A stretch of 64,000 bases of DNA from the NCBI GenBank assembly GCA_051418075.1, contig JBPRGG010000041.1:1-64000 (forward strand), written 5' to 3'. How positions within the stretch are numbered: the first letter of the stretch is position 1; each line of letters begins with the position of its first letter. The DNA is from JBPRGG01 sp051418075 (GTDB lineage Bacteria; Bacteroidota; Bacteroidia; Cytophagales; Cyclobacteriaceae). Below, one piece after another: positions 63,904-64,000 of this stretch. The notes under the pieces are model-generated. The model saw only the letters and a list, made by a program, of their open reading frames with translations. It was not told where the DNA came from and did no database searches. Made by a program: the position numbers and the translations under genes.

Positions 63904-64000
63904 TTAATTGGCTGATCTCCTGTTTTTTAAATATTTTTTAAGCTGATTTAAAAACTCCTGAACTTCAAATGTATCATTTAATTTATAGGAAGCAAAGGTT
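63904..64000 (-). CDS. C-terminal end of a gene cut by the right edge
   Basis: The minus strand carries an open frame entering from the right edge and stopping at TAA (63904-63906), with TFASYKLNDTFEVQEFLNQLKKYLKNRR near its end. Composition is protein-like and mostly helical, and the gene would precede the secreted unknown in the same direction. Too short to identify. Confidence 0.5.
   Translation of the reverse strand, partial: TFASYKLNDTFEVQEFLNQLKKYLKNRRSAN

Noticed and set aside
1..64000. CRISPR arrays, tRNA or rRNA genes, insertion sequences
   Set aside because: No regularly spaced direct repeats, cloverleaf-like sequence or transposase reading frames were found on either strand by eye; faint remnants could escape this reading.

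Overview
The window reads as chromosome of a member of the phylum Bacteroidota. The evidence is a SusC/SusD outer-membrane pair, two proteins ending in type A sorting domains of the type IX secretion system (T9SS), a hybrid two-component regulator that fuses TPRs, kinase, receiver and AraC DNA-binding domain in one chain, Bacteroidota-style FtsX/MacB permeases, and many lipoprotein signals. DNA is AT-rich with short intergenic gaps. I saw no rRNA, tRNA, CRISPR array, transposase or intact prophage gene.

Layout. 0-6.5 kb: an operon fragment for exported carbohydrate processing (GH51-like lipoprotein, then an exported mandelate-racemase-type enolase-superfamily enzyme), 1.2 kb of repeats and decayed genes, then a large secreted PHP-like protein. 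6.8-8.5 kb: a methyltransferase, a GNAT acetyltransferase and a small unknown gene. 8.5-11 kb: a gene graveyard with several truncated or frameshifted remnants, including a DUF2130 gene that still has its terminator. 11-18 kb: a T9SS-exported nuclease, a Tat-exported molybdenum hydroxylase large subunit, an AraC regulator and a LuxR-type response regulator. 18-23.3 kb: a SusC-SusD-lipoprotein uptake operon closed by a clear terminator. 23.3-28.3 kb: a tightly coupled five-gene corrinoid methyltransferase operon. 28.5-35.3 kb: Dps, a DUF169-like protein, secreted unknowns, an FtsX-type permease and a metallo-beta-lactamase-fold hydrolase. 35.4-42.3 kb: Xaa-Pro aminopeptidase diverging from a subtilase, M16 peptidase, O-methyltransferase and LysM lytic transglycosylase. 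42.5-49.6 kb: a stand-alone receiver, a PAS/GAF histidine kinase, a DapA-family lyase, a polyprenyl diphosphate synthase and a CHAD protein. 49.6-60.2 kb: a giant T9SS-secreted multidomain protein and its likely regulator. 60.6-64 kb: valyl-tRNA synthetase, a secreted unknown and a partial gene.

How the genes work together. Two units stand out. In the corrinoid operon, a UroD-type methyltransferase, a B12-binding protein, a second UroD-type protein fused to a thioredoxin-like domain, a CobW GTPase and a MetH-type reactivation domain follow each other with 4-base overlaps or gaps of 1 and 9 bases. Together they can form a complete methyl-transfer and cobalt-repair module of unknown substrate. 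In the giant-protein locus, the hybrid regulator lies directly upstream of a 2422-residue adhesin-like or toxin-like protein. Between them is a near-perfect 18-bp direct repeat with 21-bp period, the geometry expected of an AraC-type operator.

The less-explored parts are the two decayed regions. One holds a broken DUF433/DUF5615 toxin-antitoxin pair, a duplicated gene 3' end and a family of palindromes sharing one core. The other holds at least four gene remnants. Functional names rest on motifs I could read; no database search was possible.
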